Below are positions 52,782 to 61,294 of a stretch of DNA of 64,000 nucleotides, one piece after another. Location of the stretch: positions 1 to 64,000 of the forward strand of contig NZ_JBHYGL010000011.1 in the NCBI RefSeq assembly GCF_051859025.1, read 5' to 3'. Source of the stretch: Falsiroseomonas sp051859025. GTDB lineage: Bacteria > Pseudomonadota > Alphaproteobacteria > Acetobacterales > Acetobacteraceae. The position numbers and the translations under genes are program-made. The notes below the pieces were generated by a model. It made no database searches. It worked only from the letters and a program-made list of their open reading frames with translations, and had not been told where the DNA came from. How positions within the stretch are numbered: the first letter of the stretch is position 1; each line of letters starts with the position of its first letter.

Positions 52782-53929
52782 GCGGTCGTTTCCTGCTTGA
52801 TATCCGCGAACAAACCGTCCGGTGGCGGCGCTTCCCCGGCTGCCCAGCCGGATATGGCGGCGCCCAGGCTTTCGTCACCCGCCGCCCGCGCCAGCGCCAG
52901 GCCCAGCAGCGCGCCGAACTTGAAACCGTGGCCGGAAAAGCCGGACATCACGAAACCGCGATCACCCAGCCGCTCAACCACGAAACGCTCCTGCGGCTCC
53001 ACGTCGTAGTAGCAGGCGCTAGCGGAGAGCACCCGGTAATCGGCCAGGCCCCGGATGCGGTGGCGGGCATAGGCCAGGATCTCCTCGGCCTCCGCCGGGG
53101 TGGCATCCCGGGAATCCTCGGGGTCGCCATGGGGGGCGAAGCGGTGGTCGCCGATCTTGAGCGGCGTGCCCGCGACGGGCGGCACGGCGTAGAAACCGCC
53201 ATCCTCCGCCAGATCGAGCAGCATGGGCGCGCGGGTCCAGGCTTCCGCATCGGCAGGCGGGGCGGCCAGGCGGACGATGATCTGGCGCGTGGCCCGCACC
53301 CGGGGCGCGAGGGAGGGCAGCAGCCGCGGCCCCCAGGGGCCGGCCGCCACCACCAGCAGGTCGGCCTGCAAGCGCGTGCCATCCGCCAGGGTCAGCGCGC
53401 CGCGCGCGGGGTCCACCGAGGCGGCCTGCCCGCGCAGCACTTCCACCCCACGCTTCGCCAGCAACCCCGCCAGCAATTCCACGATCCGCCGCGCCAGCAG
53501 CACGCCGCCGGTCGACAAATGAAAGGCGTCGGCGATGCCGTCGCCGGAGAGATAGGGGTAGCGGGCGGCGACGTCCTCACCCGTCAGGTCTGTCACCGCA
53601 TGGCCGTCGCCGAGCAGCGCGGCGCGGCTGTCGGCCAGCCAGCCGCCGCGGGAATGCGCCAGGGCCAGCACGCCGGTCGGGACGTAGGGACGTTCCCCGG
53701 CCTCGGCGAACAGCAGGTCCCAGGCCGCATGGGCCGGGTCGATCATCCGCATGTAGCCGGCCGCGGCGCCATAGGCGTGGCGGATCAGCCGGTGGTCATC
53801 CACCGAGGAGCCGCGCGGATTCGGCACGGCATCCTGTTCCACCACCCGCACGGACCAGCCCGCCCGGGCCAGGGCCCAGGCGGTGGACAGGCCCATGATG
53901 CCGGCCCCGAGGATGATGGCGTTTCCCAT
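52778..53929 (-). CDS. FAD-dependent oxidoreductase, monomeric sarcosine oxidase-like
   Basis: A 383-residue DAO/MSOX-family protein. AIILGAGIMGLSTAWALARAGWSV is the FAD motif, SVDDHRLIRHAYG is the family loop near the isoalloxazine, and ASACYYDVEPQERFVVERL has a Cys at the position that covalently binds FAD in MSOX; GFSGHGFKFG follows. It oxidises a secondary or N-methyl amine, giving H2O2. The exact amine is unknown. MGNAIILG at 53929 is the natural start. Confidence 0.87.
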   Translation of the reverse strand: MGNAIILGAGIMGLSTAWALARAGWSVRVVEQDAVPNPRGSSVDDHRLIRHAYGAAAGYMRMIDPAHAAWDLLFAEAGERPYVPTGVLALAHSRGGWLADSRAALLGDGHAVTDLTGEDVAARYPYLSGDGIADAFHLSTGGVLLARRIVELLAGLLAKRGVEVLRGQAASVDPARGALTLADGTRLQADLLVVAAGPWGPRLLPSLAPRVRATRQIIVRLAAPPADAEAWTRAPMLLDLAEDGGFYAVPPVAGTPLKIGDHRFAPHGDPEDSRDATPAEAEEILAYARHRIRGLADYRVLSASACYYDVEPQERFVVERLGDRGFVMSGFSGHGFKFGALLGLALARAAGDESLGAAISGWAAGEAPPPDGLFADIKQETTA

Positions 53930-53998
53930 GCCCCCAGTTTCGCCCGCCCCGCGCCGCTTGGGGAGGGGGGGCTCCAACAGGGCAGGGTTTTGCCGGTC

Positions 53999-54020
53999 GC
54001 CGGGGGCCGGGGCCCCCGGC
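53999..54020 (-). terminator. GC stem-loop after the DUF3140/H1-like gene
   Basis: GCCGGGGGCC and GGCCCCCGGC are exact inverted repeats separated by 2 nt. They lie 8 nt past the stop of the DUF3140/H1-like gene, between converging/upstream transcription units. No U-tract. Confidence 0.55.
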
Positions 54021-54028
54021 GCGCCGCA

Positions 54029-55270
54029 TCAGGCGCGGCTGGCCCGGCTGCCGCCGCTGCGCCCGCCCTTCGCCGCCGCCGCCGTGCGCCCGGCGGCGCC
54101 CCGGCCGGCTGTGGCCTTCGCCGCACGCTTCGGCGCCGCCTTGGGCGGGCCGGACTTCGCCTTCGTGGCCTTGGGCGCGGCCGTCTTGGCCGTGCTGGCG
54201 CGGCGCGTGGTGGCCGCGGCCTTGGCGCGTGCCGCGCCGCCCTTGGCGCCATTCGCCCGCGCCGCCGCGGCCTTCTTCGGCGTGCGCGCGCTGCCGGCCT
54301 TGGACGCGGCCTCCGACCGACTCATCGTCGCCTTGGCCACCGGCTTGCGGGTAGCGGAGGTCGCCGCCTTGCGGGTGCCGGTCGAAGCCGCCGCCTTCCG
54401 GGTGGTGCTGCTGCGCCCGCCCTTGGCGGCGGCCGGCGTGCGGCCCGCTGCACCCCGCGCAGGGGCCGCCTTCGTGGCACGCTTGGCCGGCGCCGCGGCC
54501 TTGCGCGTGCCGGTGGACGCCGCCTTGCGGGTCGCGGTGCCGGCGGCCTTCCGCGTGCCGGTCGAAGCGGCGGCCTTCCGGGTGGTGGTGGTGCGGGCGC
54601 CCTTGGCCGGGGCCGCCTTCGCGGCACGCCGGGCCGGCGCCTTGGCCGCCCCGTCGGCCGATGCCTTGCGCGTGCCGGCGCTGGCGCGGCCTCCCTTCGC
54701 GGCGGCCGCTGTGCGGCCGGCGGCGCTGCGGCCCGGGCCCGCCTTCGCGGCACGCTTCGCGGGCGCCTTCGCCTCGCCATCCGCCGCCTTCCGCGGGGCT
54801 GCGCGCTTCCGCTTCGGCTTTTCCTCGACCGGCGCGGGCATCGGCTCCGCCGGCATGTCCTCGGCCTCATTCGCCTGGTTCATCTCGTCGCTCATGCGTC
54901 GATCCTCCTTGAGGGGGTCATGGCCCCAGTTCATCAGGCTGTGGCGCCAGCGCGTGTCGCTGACGTCGCCTTCCGGCCGCTGCGCGAGGTGGCGGTGGAT
55001 GGTGCCCACCACCCGCCGCATATGCGCCGCGTCATCCCCTTCCGGCTCTCCTTCCGGCTCTCCTTCCGGTTCCCCCTCTGGGTCAGGCGCGCCGCGTTCG
55101 AGCAAGCCCAGGCTCCAGCGACCGGATTGATGGCCGACGGATTCCGCCTCGCCCTCCCGCGTCCAGCCCGCCGCCCGGCTTTCCGCGGTGCCGAGCCATT
55201 CGCGAAACTCGGCGGCGGAGAGGTTCACCAGGCGGCGGAATTCCCGCGCGATCTCGTCCTCGTCGGTCAT
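54029..55270 (-). CDS. DUF3140 domain fused to histone H1-like Ala/Lys-rich tail
   Basis: A 413-residue protein. Residues 1-123 are a DUF3140 domain (REFRRLVNLSAAEFREWLGT, then HMRRVVGTIHRHLAQRP and SDTRWRHSLMNWGHDPLK) interrupted by PEGEPEGEPEG repeats. Residues from about 150 form a long basic, Ala/Lys/Arg/Thr-rich tail with repeated RKAAAS, AGRTAAAAKGG and PAKRA units, like bacterial histone H1-type DNA-condensing proteins. An internal ATG (residue 126) has its own perfect Shine-Dalgarno, so a tail-only protein of about 288 residues may also be made. The start overlaps the DUF5872 gene (ATGA). Both are likely stress-induced nucleoid or desiccation proteins; the role is inferred. Confidence 0.82.
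   Translation of the reverse strand: MTDEDEIAREFRRLVNLSAAEFREWLGTAESRAAGWTREGEAESVGHQSGRWSLGLLERGAPDPEGEPEGEPEGEPEGDDAAHMRRVVGTIHRHLAQRPEGDVSDTRWRHSLMNWGHDPLKEDRRMSDEMNQANEAEDMPAEPMPAPVEEKPKRKRAAPRKAADGEAKAPAKRAAKAGPGRSAAGRTAAAAKGGRASAGTRKASADGAAKAPARRAAKAAPAKGARTTTTRKAAASTGTRKAAGTATRKAASTGTRKAAAPAKRATKAAPARGAAGRTPAAAKGGRSSTTRKAAASTGTRKAATSATRKPVAKATMSRSEAASKAGSARTPKKAAAARANGAKGGAARAKAAATTRRASTAKTAAPKATKAKSGPPKAAPKRAAKATAGRGAAGRTAAAAKGGRSGGSRASRA
54893..54910 (-). promoter_or_regulatory. Internal Shine-Dalgarno and ATG within the DUF3140/H1-like gene
   Basis: AAGGAGG (54910-54904) lies 8 nt before an in-frame ATG (54895) exactly at the boundary between the DUF3140 domain and the H1-like part (MSDEMNQANEAEDM). 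This is the best ribosome-binding site in the locus and suggests either nested translation or a recent fusion of two genes. Confidence 0.7.
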
Positions 55271-55689
55271 GACGAAGCATCCTTGCGGTCCGATGCGGTC
55301 TTGCGCGCGACATCCCGGGGCTGGGCGGAGAATTGGCGCCCCGCCTTGATGTCCGCGCGCTTCTTCGCCGTGGTGCGCGCGACTTCCTCCTTCGTCAGGC
55401 GCTGTCGCGCCTGCTTCGGCAGGTATCGTTCACCCGTCTCGCCCGACGGCTTGCCGGATGCGGTGCCCCATTCCTCCCGCGTCCAGGTCGCGAGCGCATT
55501 GTCGGGCTTCTTCGCACCGGGCTTCTTCGCACCGGGATAGCCGCCGCCTGCCTTCCTGTATTCGGCGACGGCAAGCTGCGCCTTGCGCGCGGACCATCCG
55601 CCGGCCGCGCCGCCCTTGTCGCCGCGCATCACGCGGCGCTTCACTGTTTCCCAGAGCGCGGGGTCCGTCCGCTGCGCGGTGCTCGCCAT
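55267..55689 (-). CDS. DUF5872 domain protein
   Basis: A 140-residue basic protein. The N-terminal half (DPALWETVKRRVMRGDKGGAAGGWSARKAQLAVAEYRKAGGGY) and the WTREEWGTASGKPSGETGERYLP motif are the DUF5872 signature; a Lys/Arg/Ala-rich end (LTKEEVARTTAKKRADIKAG) follows. Function unknown; the composition and partner suggest nucleic-acid association. A GGAGGG Shine-Dalgarno is 9 nt before the ATG. It is the first gene after an EcfG-type promoter (55746-55770) and is coupled to the DUF3140/H1 gene by ATGA. Confidence 0.8.
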   Translation of the reverse strand: MASTAQRTDPALWETVKRRVMRGDKGGAAGGWSARKAQLAVAEYRKAGGGYPGAKKPGAKKPDNALATWTREEWGTASGKPSGETGERYLPKQARQRLTKEEVARTTAKKRADIKAGRQFSAQPRDVARKTASDRKDASS

Positions 55690-55745
55690 CGAAATCCGCT
55701 CCCTCCGCCACGCACCATCGGGAATGGCGCGGGGTTGCGAAGGCG

Positions 55746-55770
55746 AACGTCACGAGGCGGCGATTGTTCC
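55746..55770 (-). promoter_or_regulatory. EcfG-type (general stress response) promoter
   Basis: On the minus strand GGAAC (55770-55766) is followed after exactly 16 nt by CGTT (55749-55746). This matches the EcfG/SigT consensus GGAAC-N16/17-CGTT of alphaproteobacteria at every defined position. It is about 57 nt upstream of the DUF5872 ATG. Confidence 0.75.
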
Positions 55771-55813
55771 CGCGCGATGAAACGCCGATGCGCGAAAACC
55801 GCGCATCAGGCGC

Positions 55814-56653
55814 TCAGAGTCGATGAATCATCAGTGAGGCGTCGATCGACGCGCCTGGCGCCAGCACGCGCATCGCGCCATGCAGCGCATTGGCCGGGCG
55901 GTTCACCGCATCCGGCGCATGGCTCACCGGCTCCACGCACAGCACGTCGCCGCCGCGCGGCGCGAAGACCTGGAGGTTGGACGCCCATTCCCCCTGCGCC
56001 CGCAGCGCGATGCCCGCGCCATCCGGCCAGGTGATGGCGGCCACGCCATCCCAGCCCGCGAAATGCGTGTCGAGGCCCAGCAGCACGGCGTCGTCACCGT
56101 TCAGCCCGGCACTCGGCCGCGCGCCGGTCGCGATGCTGCGACTGTCGCGGCCGAAGATGGTGGTGGCGCGAACGCGCAGTCGCGTGCCGGCGGGCCGCGC
56201 GAACCAGGGGTGCCAGCCCATGCCCATCGGCGTCGCCGCATCGCCGGTATTGCGCAGCGACAGCGCGAAGGACATCCCCGCGGCGGACAGCGCCACCACC
56301 AGCCGCGCGGTGCAGCGGAAGGGCGCATGGTCCAGCGCGGAGGACAGCACCGCACGCTCCGCGCCCTGTTCCTCCACCACCCAGGCCAGGTCGCGCAGGA
56401 AGCCGTGCAGCGCGTTGCCTTCCGCCGGGCGGTTGATGGGCATGAAGTGGTCCACGCCACCGACGCGGATGCGCCCATCCTCCAGCCGGTTGGTCCACGG
56501 CGCCATGATGAAGGCGCCGTGGAAGCCGTTATTCGGATCGGCGCCGTCCGGGATGCGCCGCAGCACATCCCGCCCCGCCAGGGTCAGCGACCGGAAGGCG
56601 ACGCCGCGCTCCGGCAGCAGTTCCGCCCGCCAGTCACCTGCCTGAAGGATCAT
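55814..56653 (-). CDS. Aldose 1-epimerase (mutarotase) family protein
   Basis: A 279-residue GalM-fold protein. GFHGAFIMAPWTNRLEDGRI, NALHGFLRDLAWVV (His near the ring oxygen), MGWHPWFA (His-Pro) and GDVLCVEPVSHAPDAVNR (acid/base Glu) outline the active site. It interconverts anomers of a sugar, here probably the uronate acted on by Udh. It is the last gene of the operon; its start overlaps the udh stop (TGATG). Confidence 0.86.
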   Translation of the reverse strand: MILQAGDWRAELLPERGVAFRSLTLAGRDVLRRIPDGADPNNGFHGAFIMAPWTNRLEDGRIRVGGVDHFMPINRPAEGNALHGFLRDLAWVVEEQGAERAVLSSALDHAPFRCTARLVVALSAAGMSFALSLRNTGDAATPMGMGWHPWFARPAGTRLRVRATTIFGRDSRSIATGARPSAGLNGDDAVLLGLDTHFAGWDGVAAITWPDGAGIALRAQGEWASNLQVFAPRGGDVLCVEPVSHAPDAVNRPANALHGAMRVLAPGASIDASLMIHRL

Positions 56654-57489
56654 CAGTCGAGGTCGAACTGGTCGCGGGGGGAGAAGCCGCCCTTCCGCGT
56701 ATAGCCGTCGGAGGTATAGCTGCCGCCCTGGTAGCGTTCCTCCACCGGGTCGTCGGAGACGATGTGCCCGACCTCCGCGCGGTAATCCTCCGCGCTGTCC
56801 TGTGGCGCCCAGCCGATACGGTCGCGGTGATCCTTGCCCCAATAGGTCTCGGGGTTGCGGGAGGCGCCCCAGATCACGGCATGGCCCACACGCTCCGCCC
56901 CGATGATCGCCTTCATCATGCGCGCGAGGTCGGCATAGCTCAGCCAGGTGGAGAGCATCCGCCGGTTGACCGGCTTCGGGAAGCAGGAACCGATGCGGAC
57001 ATTGACGTTCTCCACGCCATGCTTGTCCCAGTACATCCGCCCCATCAGCTCCCCATAGGCCTTGGACAGGCCGTAGAAGCCATCCGGCCGGAAGGCGCAG
57101 TCGAGGTCGAGGCGCTCCGCATTGCCGGAGGGCCGGTTGTGGAAGCCGATGGAGTGGTTGGAGGAGGCGAACATCACCCGCGCCCCTTCCCGCCGCGCGG
57201 CTTCATAGATGTGGTGCAGGCCGCGCAGGTTCGGGCCCAGCACCACCTCATAGGGCTGCTCATTGGCGATGCCGCCGTAATGCAGGATGGTGCCGCAGCC
57301 CTCCGCGACCTGCAGGATGCGCAGCCCCTCATTCAGGTCGATGCGGGTGAAGGTGCAGTTGGCGGGCAGCGGGTCCGGGAAGGGCGCGATGTCCGTCAGG
57401 CGCAGCGTGTGCCCGGCATCGGAGAGTTCCTTCGCCAGCATGCGGCCAAGGTTGCCGGAAGCGCCGGTCAGCAGGATGGGCTTGGTCAT
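56653..57489 (-). CDS. udh: Uronate dehydrogenase
   Basis: A 278-residue short-chain dehydrogenase of the extended class. LLTGASGNLGRMLAKEL binds NAD; FASSNHSIGFH carries the catalytic Ser, and YGLSKAYGE is the YxxxK motif. VNVRIGSCFPKPVNRRMLSTWLSYADL is typical of Udh from Agrobacterium and Pseudomonas. It oxidises galacturonate or glucuronate with NAD+ to the aldarolactone. Context with TRAP transporter and SMP-30 lactonase fits exactly. Confidence 0.9.
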   Translation of the reverse strand: MTKPILLTGASGNLGRMLAKELSDAGHTLRLTDIAPFPDPLPANCTFTRIDLNEGLRILQVAEGCGTILHYGGIANEQPYEVVLGPNLRGLHHIYEAARREGARVMFASSNHSIGFHNRPSGNAERLDLDCAFRPDGFYGLSKAYGELMGRMYWDKHGVENVNVRIGSCFPKPVNRRMLSTWLSYADLARMMKAIIGAERVGHAVIWGASRNPETYWGKDHRDRIGWAPQDSAEDYRAEVGHIVSDDPVEERYQGGSYTSDGYTRKGGFSPRDQFDLD

Positions 57490-57502
57490 CTGATCTGATT
57501 CC

Positions 57503-58375
57503 TCAGTCCGCGAAGTCGGTCACGGGCGCACCTTGATCCAGGCCGTCCCCCCGGAACAGCCCACCCAGCGTCGGATGCGCGGCGATGGTCGCCTCATCCT
57601 TCCCCCGGCTCAGGCTGGTGACGAAGACGGTGCGCAGATCGGGCCCGGTGAAGCAGGGCATGGTGGGCGCGGGCACGGGGAAGGGCATGTGGCGCAGGAT
57701 GCGCCCCTCGGCGGAGATCACGTTGATCCGCCCGGCGGAGACGCCCGCGGACCAGTAGTTACCCGCCGCATCCATCGCCGCGCCATCCGGCCGGCCGGTC
57801 GCCTCATCGAGGGTCATCACCCGCCGCCATCCGCCGATGGCGCCCGTGGCGGCGTCGAAATCCGCGATGTCCAGCACCGCGCGGCGACTGTCGGAATGCC
57901 AGATGCGCGTGCCGTCCGGGCTCCAGGCGAGGCCGTTGGAGACCACCAGCCCATCCCGCCGACGCTCCACCACGCCATCGGGGCGGACACGCCAGAGGAT
58001 GCCTGTCGCCTCCTTCTCCGGCCGGTCATCCATGCTGCCGACCCAGAAGCAGCCATCCGGCCCCACCTTGCCGTCATTCAGGCGGTTATGGGTGGGCTCA
58101 TCGGGCATTGAGGCAAAGGGCGTGATGGCGCCTGTCTCGGGGTCCAGCCGGATGACGCCGGCGCGCTGCGCCACCAGAAGGGTGCCGGACCGGCACAGCG
58201 CCAGGCTGCCGCAGACCTCCGGCACCGGGATGCGGCGCGTGGCCCCATCCCGGGGGTCGAAGCGGATCACCGCGCGGGCGGTGATGTCCACCATCCAGAT
58301 CACGCCGCGGCGGGCGTCCCAGACGGGGCTTTCGCCAACCTCCGCGCGGAGGTCGGCGGCCAAGGTGAAGGCCAT
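57503..58375 (-). CDS. SMP-30/gluconolactonase-type lactonase (aldarolactonase)
   Basis: A 290-residue six-bladed propeller. Metal ligands: Glu in GESPVWD, Asn in VVSNGLAWSPDG and Asp in GRPDGAAMDAAGNYW, with NRLNDGKVGPDGCFWVGSMDD. It probably hydrolyses the galactaro- or glucarolactone produced by Udh. It starts 2 nt after dctM and ends 13 nt before udh. Exact lactone specificity is inferred from the operon. Confidence 0.87.
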   Translation of the reverse strand: MAFTLAADLRAEVGESPVWDARRGVIWMVDITARAVIRFDPRDGATRRIPVPEVCGSLALCRSGTLLVAQRAGVIRLDPETGAITPFASMPDEPTHNRLNDGKVGPDGCFWVGSMDDRPEKEATGILWRVRPDGVVERRRDGLVVSNGLAWSPDGTRIWHSDSRRAVLDIADFDAATGAIGGWRRVMTLDEATGRPDGAAMDAAGNYWSAGVSAGRINVISAEGRILRHMPFPVPAPTMPCFTGPDLRTVFVTSLSRGKDEATIAAHPTLGGLFRGDGLDQGAPVTDFAD

Positions 58376-58377
58376 GG

Positions 58378-59676
58378 CTATCCTTCGTAGCCCAGCAGCA
58401 GCCGCGGCAGGGTCAGCGACACGGCGGGCCAATAGGTGGTCAACATCAGCGCGGCGAGGATGGCGCCGTAGAAGGGCCAGATCGTCTTCATCACGGCCTC
58501 GATCGGGATCTTCCCGATGGCGCAGCCCACGAAGAGCACCGCGCCCACCGGCGGCGTGGTCAGGCCGAGGCCGAGATTCATCATCATGATCATGCCGAAC
58601 TGGACCGGATCGATGCCGATCGCCACCACCACCGGCAGGAAGATCGGCGTCGTGATCAGGATCAGCGCCGCCATGTCCATCACGCAGCCCAGCAGCAGCA
58701 GGGCCAGGTTGATCATCAGCATGATGACGACGGGGTTGCTGCTGATCGCCAGCATCCCATCCGTCAGGATGTCCGGCAGGCGGTACAGCGCGAGCAGATA
58801 GGCGAAGGCCGTCGCGGTGCCGACCAGCAGGAACACCACGGCGGAGGTGCGGACGGCGGCAGCCACCGCGACCTTGAAATTCTCCCAGGTCAGGTTGCGA
58901 TAGACGACGATGGTAACCAGCAGCGCCCAAATGGTGCCGAAGGCGGCACTCTCCGTCACCGTGAAGATGCCGGACAGCACGCCGCCCAGGATGATGATGG
59001 CGGTGAACAGGCCGGGCAGCGCGTCGATGAACTTCAGGAACAGGTGCTTGAAGCCCGCCCAGGGCTCCGCCGGATAGCCGCGCCGCACCGCCATCACATA
59101 GGCGGCGATGGCCAGGAAGCCGCACATCATCAGCCCCGGCACGATGCCCGCGATGAACAGCGCGGTGACGGAAATGCCGCCCCCCGCCGCCAGGCTGTAG
59201 AGGATCATGTTGTGGCTGGGCGGGATCAGGATGCCGGCGATGGATGACGTCACGGTCAGCGACACCGCGTAATCCACCCCATACCCCTTGGCCTTCATGG
59301 CCGGGATCAGGATGACGCCGGTGGCCGAGGTATCCGCGACCGCGGAGCCCGAGATGCCTCCGAACAGCATGGAAGTCGAGACATCGACCATGCCGAGCCC
59401 GCCCCGCATCCAGCCCACCGCCGCCGAAGCCAGCGCCACCAGCCGCCGCGCGATGCCGCCATGCAGCATCAATTCACCGGCGAAGACGAAGAAGGGAATG
59501 GCCAGCAGGGCGAAGATGCTCATCCCGCTCGCCATCTGCTGGAAGGCGACGGCGGGGTTGATGCCCTCATACATGAAGCCGACAAGCGCCGCGATGCCGA
59601 GCACGAAGGCCACCGGCACGCCGGCGATGACGCCGAGGACGAAGACCGCGAAGATCAGGAACAGGCCGAATTCCAC
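58378..59676 (-). CDS. dctM: TRAP transporter large permease DctM
   Basis: A 432-residue permease with about 12 helices. GVPVAFVLGIAALVGF, FFVFAGELMLHGGIARRLVALA, MLFGGISGSAVADTSATGVILIPAM, IPPSHNMILYSLAAGG and TTPPVGAVLFVGCAIGKIPIE are DctM family signatures. It carries out sodium-driven uptake of the ligand delivered by DctP. Six nt separate it from dctQ. Confidence 0.94.
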   Translation of the reverse strand: MEFGLFLIFAVFVLGVIAGVPVAFVLGIAALVGFMYEGINPAVAFQQMASGMSIFALLAIPFFVFAGELMLHGGIARRLVALASAAVGWMRGGLGMVDVSTSMLFGGISGSAVADTSATGVILIPAMKAKGYGVDYAVSLTVTSSIAGILIPPSHNMILYSLAAGGGISVTALFIAGIVPGLMMCGFLAIAAYVMAVRRGYPAEPWAGFKHLFLKFIDALPGLFTAIIILGGVLSGIFTVTESAAFGTIWALLVTIVVYRNLTWENFKVAVAAAVRTSAVVFLLVGTATAFAYLLALYRLPDILTDGMLAISSNPVVIMLMINLALLLLGCVMDMAALILITTPIFLPVVVAIGIDPVQFGMIMMMNLGLGLTTPPVGAVLFVGCAIGKIPIEAVMKTIWPFYGAILAALMLTTYWPAVSLTLPRLLLGYEG

Positions 59677-59682
59677 GCGGGG

Positions 59683-60198
59683 CTACTCCAGGAAGGCCGC
59701 GGCAACGCCGCGCTGTTCGGGACCATCCTTGCTGAGGATGTCGAGCAGCACCTGCTCGATGGCGAAAAGGGTGACGAGCGCGCCGCAGACCTGCAGCGGC
59801 ACATAGGTCCAGCCCTGGCTGATGCCGAGCAGCGGGATCTTGAAGGCCCAGACCATGTCGACGAGTTCCTGGGAATACCAGGCCATGGCGAAGCCGAAGA
59901 CGCCGACCGCACTGTCGCAGGCAATGGCGATCACGCGCTGCGCGCCCATCGGCAGCGCCTCCCGGAACCCCAGAACCGAGAGGTGGAATCGCTCCCGCAC
60001 CCCCACCGCCGCGACAGGCAGCGCGATGCAGAGGATGGCGAGCGTCGCGCCACGCTCGATCCAGGTCGGCGTATCATTCAGCACGTAGCGGCCGAAGACC
60101 ATCCACCCCATCATCGCCACCAGGCCCACCAGCGCGATGCCGGCCACCACGACCACGATGCGGGAGAAGAAGTCGAGGGCGCGCGAGAACATCGCCAT
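59683..60198 (-). CDS. dctQ: TRAP transporter small permease DctQ
   Basis: A 171-residue protein with four helices; GWMVFGRYVLNDTPTWIERGATLAILCIALPVAAVGVRERFHL is the DctQ signature block. The start MAMFSRALDF has AGGAAA upstream; the longer frame to 60231 is less likely. An intrinsic terminator separates it from dctP. Confidence 0.9.
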   Translation of the reverse strand: MAMFSRALDFFSRIVVVVAGIALVGLVAMMGWMVFGRYVLNDTPTWIERGATLAILCIALPVAAVGVRERFHLSVLGFREALPMGAQRVIAIACDSAVGVFGFAMAWYSQELVDMVWAFKIPLLGISQGWTYVPLQVCGALVTLFAIEQVLLDILSKDGPEQRGVAAAFLE

Positions 60199-60226
60199 GG
60201 GCGCGTTTCCTGGCTGGGGGGAAGGC

Positions 60227-60254
60227 AACAAAAAGGGGCGCCCGAAGGCGCCCC
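60227..60254 (-). terminator. Intrinsic terminator between dctP and dctQ
   Basis: The minus strand reads GGGGCGCC-TTCG-GGCGCCCC followed by TTTTTGTT: a perfect 8-bp stem, a TTCG-type loop and a U-tract. It is the only classical Rho-independent terminator I see in the window. Located 10 nt after the dctP stop, it should make dctP mRNA more abundant than the dctQM message. Confidence 0.85.
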
Positions 60255-60264
60255 TGGCAGGCGA

Positions 60265-61251
60265 TCAGCGAAGCTCGCGGATCTGGCGCACCATGTTGGA
60301 CAGGCGCGGATTGCTGCCCGTGTACTTCTCATACACCGGGGCCATCAGCGCCGACCACGGGGAACGATCCGTGATCTCGATCACCGTCGCGCCGGCGGCC
60401 ACGACGCGCTGGCGGGACTGCACCTCGCGCTCCGCCCAGAGCTGCCGCTGAAGCGTCGCAGCCTCCCGCGCCGCGTCGCGCAGGATGTTGCGCTCCGCCT
60501 CGTTCAGCCGCTGCCAGCGCTGGCGGGACACGGCCAGCACCTCCGGCACGTTGCTGTGCTCGGTCGTGGAATAGAAGCGCGCGACCTCGAAGTGGCGGGT
60601 GCTTTCATAGGACGGCCAGTTGTTCTCCGCGCCGTCGATCACGCCGGATTGCAGGCTGGTGAAGACCTCGCCGAAGGGCAGCGGCGTCGGGTTCGCGCCC
60701 AGCGCGCGCATCAGGTCGATCCAGAGGTCGGAGGTCTGCACGCGGATCTTCATGCCGCGCAGATCGGCGGGCGTGCGCACCGGCCGCGTCGTATAGATAC
60801 TGCGCGCCCCCGCATCGAACCAGGACAGCGCGATGATGCCGATCGCCTCCAGGTCCCGGGCGATCTCCTGCCCCGCCACGCCGTCGATCGCGGCATGGCT
60901 ATGCGCCACATCACGGAACAGGAAGGGCAGCGTCACCACGTTGGTGGAGGGCGCCAGGTTGTTGAACGGGCTCAGGTTGAAATTGGCGAAGTCGATGGAG
61001 CCCAGCCGCATCTGCTGGATGGCCTCATCCTGCTGGCCCAGCTGCGCGCTGTGATAGGTGCGCATGCGGATGCGGTTGTTGGTCCGCTGTCCCACCAGCT
61101 CCCCGAACCGATCCAGGCCGCGGCCATTGGGATAATCGGCGGCATGGATGTTCCAGCCGCGCCATTCCTGGGCGCTGCCCGCGCTGGGGGCGAAGGGCAG
61201 CAGCACGGCGGCCGCCACGGCCACAGCGCGCAAAGCAGTCTTGAGGATCAT
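60265..61251 (-). CDS. dctP: TRAP transporter solute-binding protein DctP, probable uronate binder
   Basis: A 328-residue periplasmic binding protein. The signal peptide ends at about GSAQ. YPNGRGLDRFGELVGQRTNNRIRMRTYHSAQLGQQDEAIQQMRLGSIDFA, the RVQTSDLWIDLMRALGANPTPLPFGEVFTSLQSGVIDGAENN segment (with the Arg that binds a carboxylate) and SYESTRHFEVARFYS are DctP family blocks. In the udh operon its ligand is most likely galacturonate or glucuronate. It is the first gene, behind a dyad operator and promoter. Confidence 0.92.
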   Translation of the reverse strand: MILKTALRAVAVAAAVLLPFAPSAGSAQEWRGWNIHAADYPNGRGLDRFGELVGQRTNNRIRMRTYHSAQLGQQDEAIQQMRLGSIDFANFNLSPFNNLAPSTNVVTLPFLFRDVAHSHAAIDGVAGQEIARDLEAIGIIALSWFDAGARSIYTTRPVRTPADLRGMKIRVQTSDLWIDLMRALGANPTPLPFGEVFTSLQSGVIDGAENNWPSYESTRHFEVARFYSTTEHSNVPEVLAVSRQRWQRLNEAERNILRDAAREAATLQRQLWAEREVQSRQRVVAAGATVIEITDRSPWSALMAPVYEKYTGSNPRLSNMVRQIRELR

Positions 61252-61294
61252 TTCGTCCCGTCTCCTTCCCGTCCCCGGCGGATGCTCCAACGGC

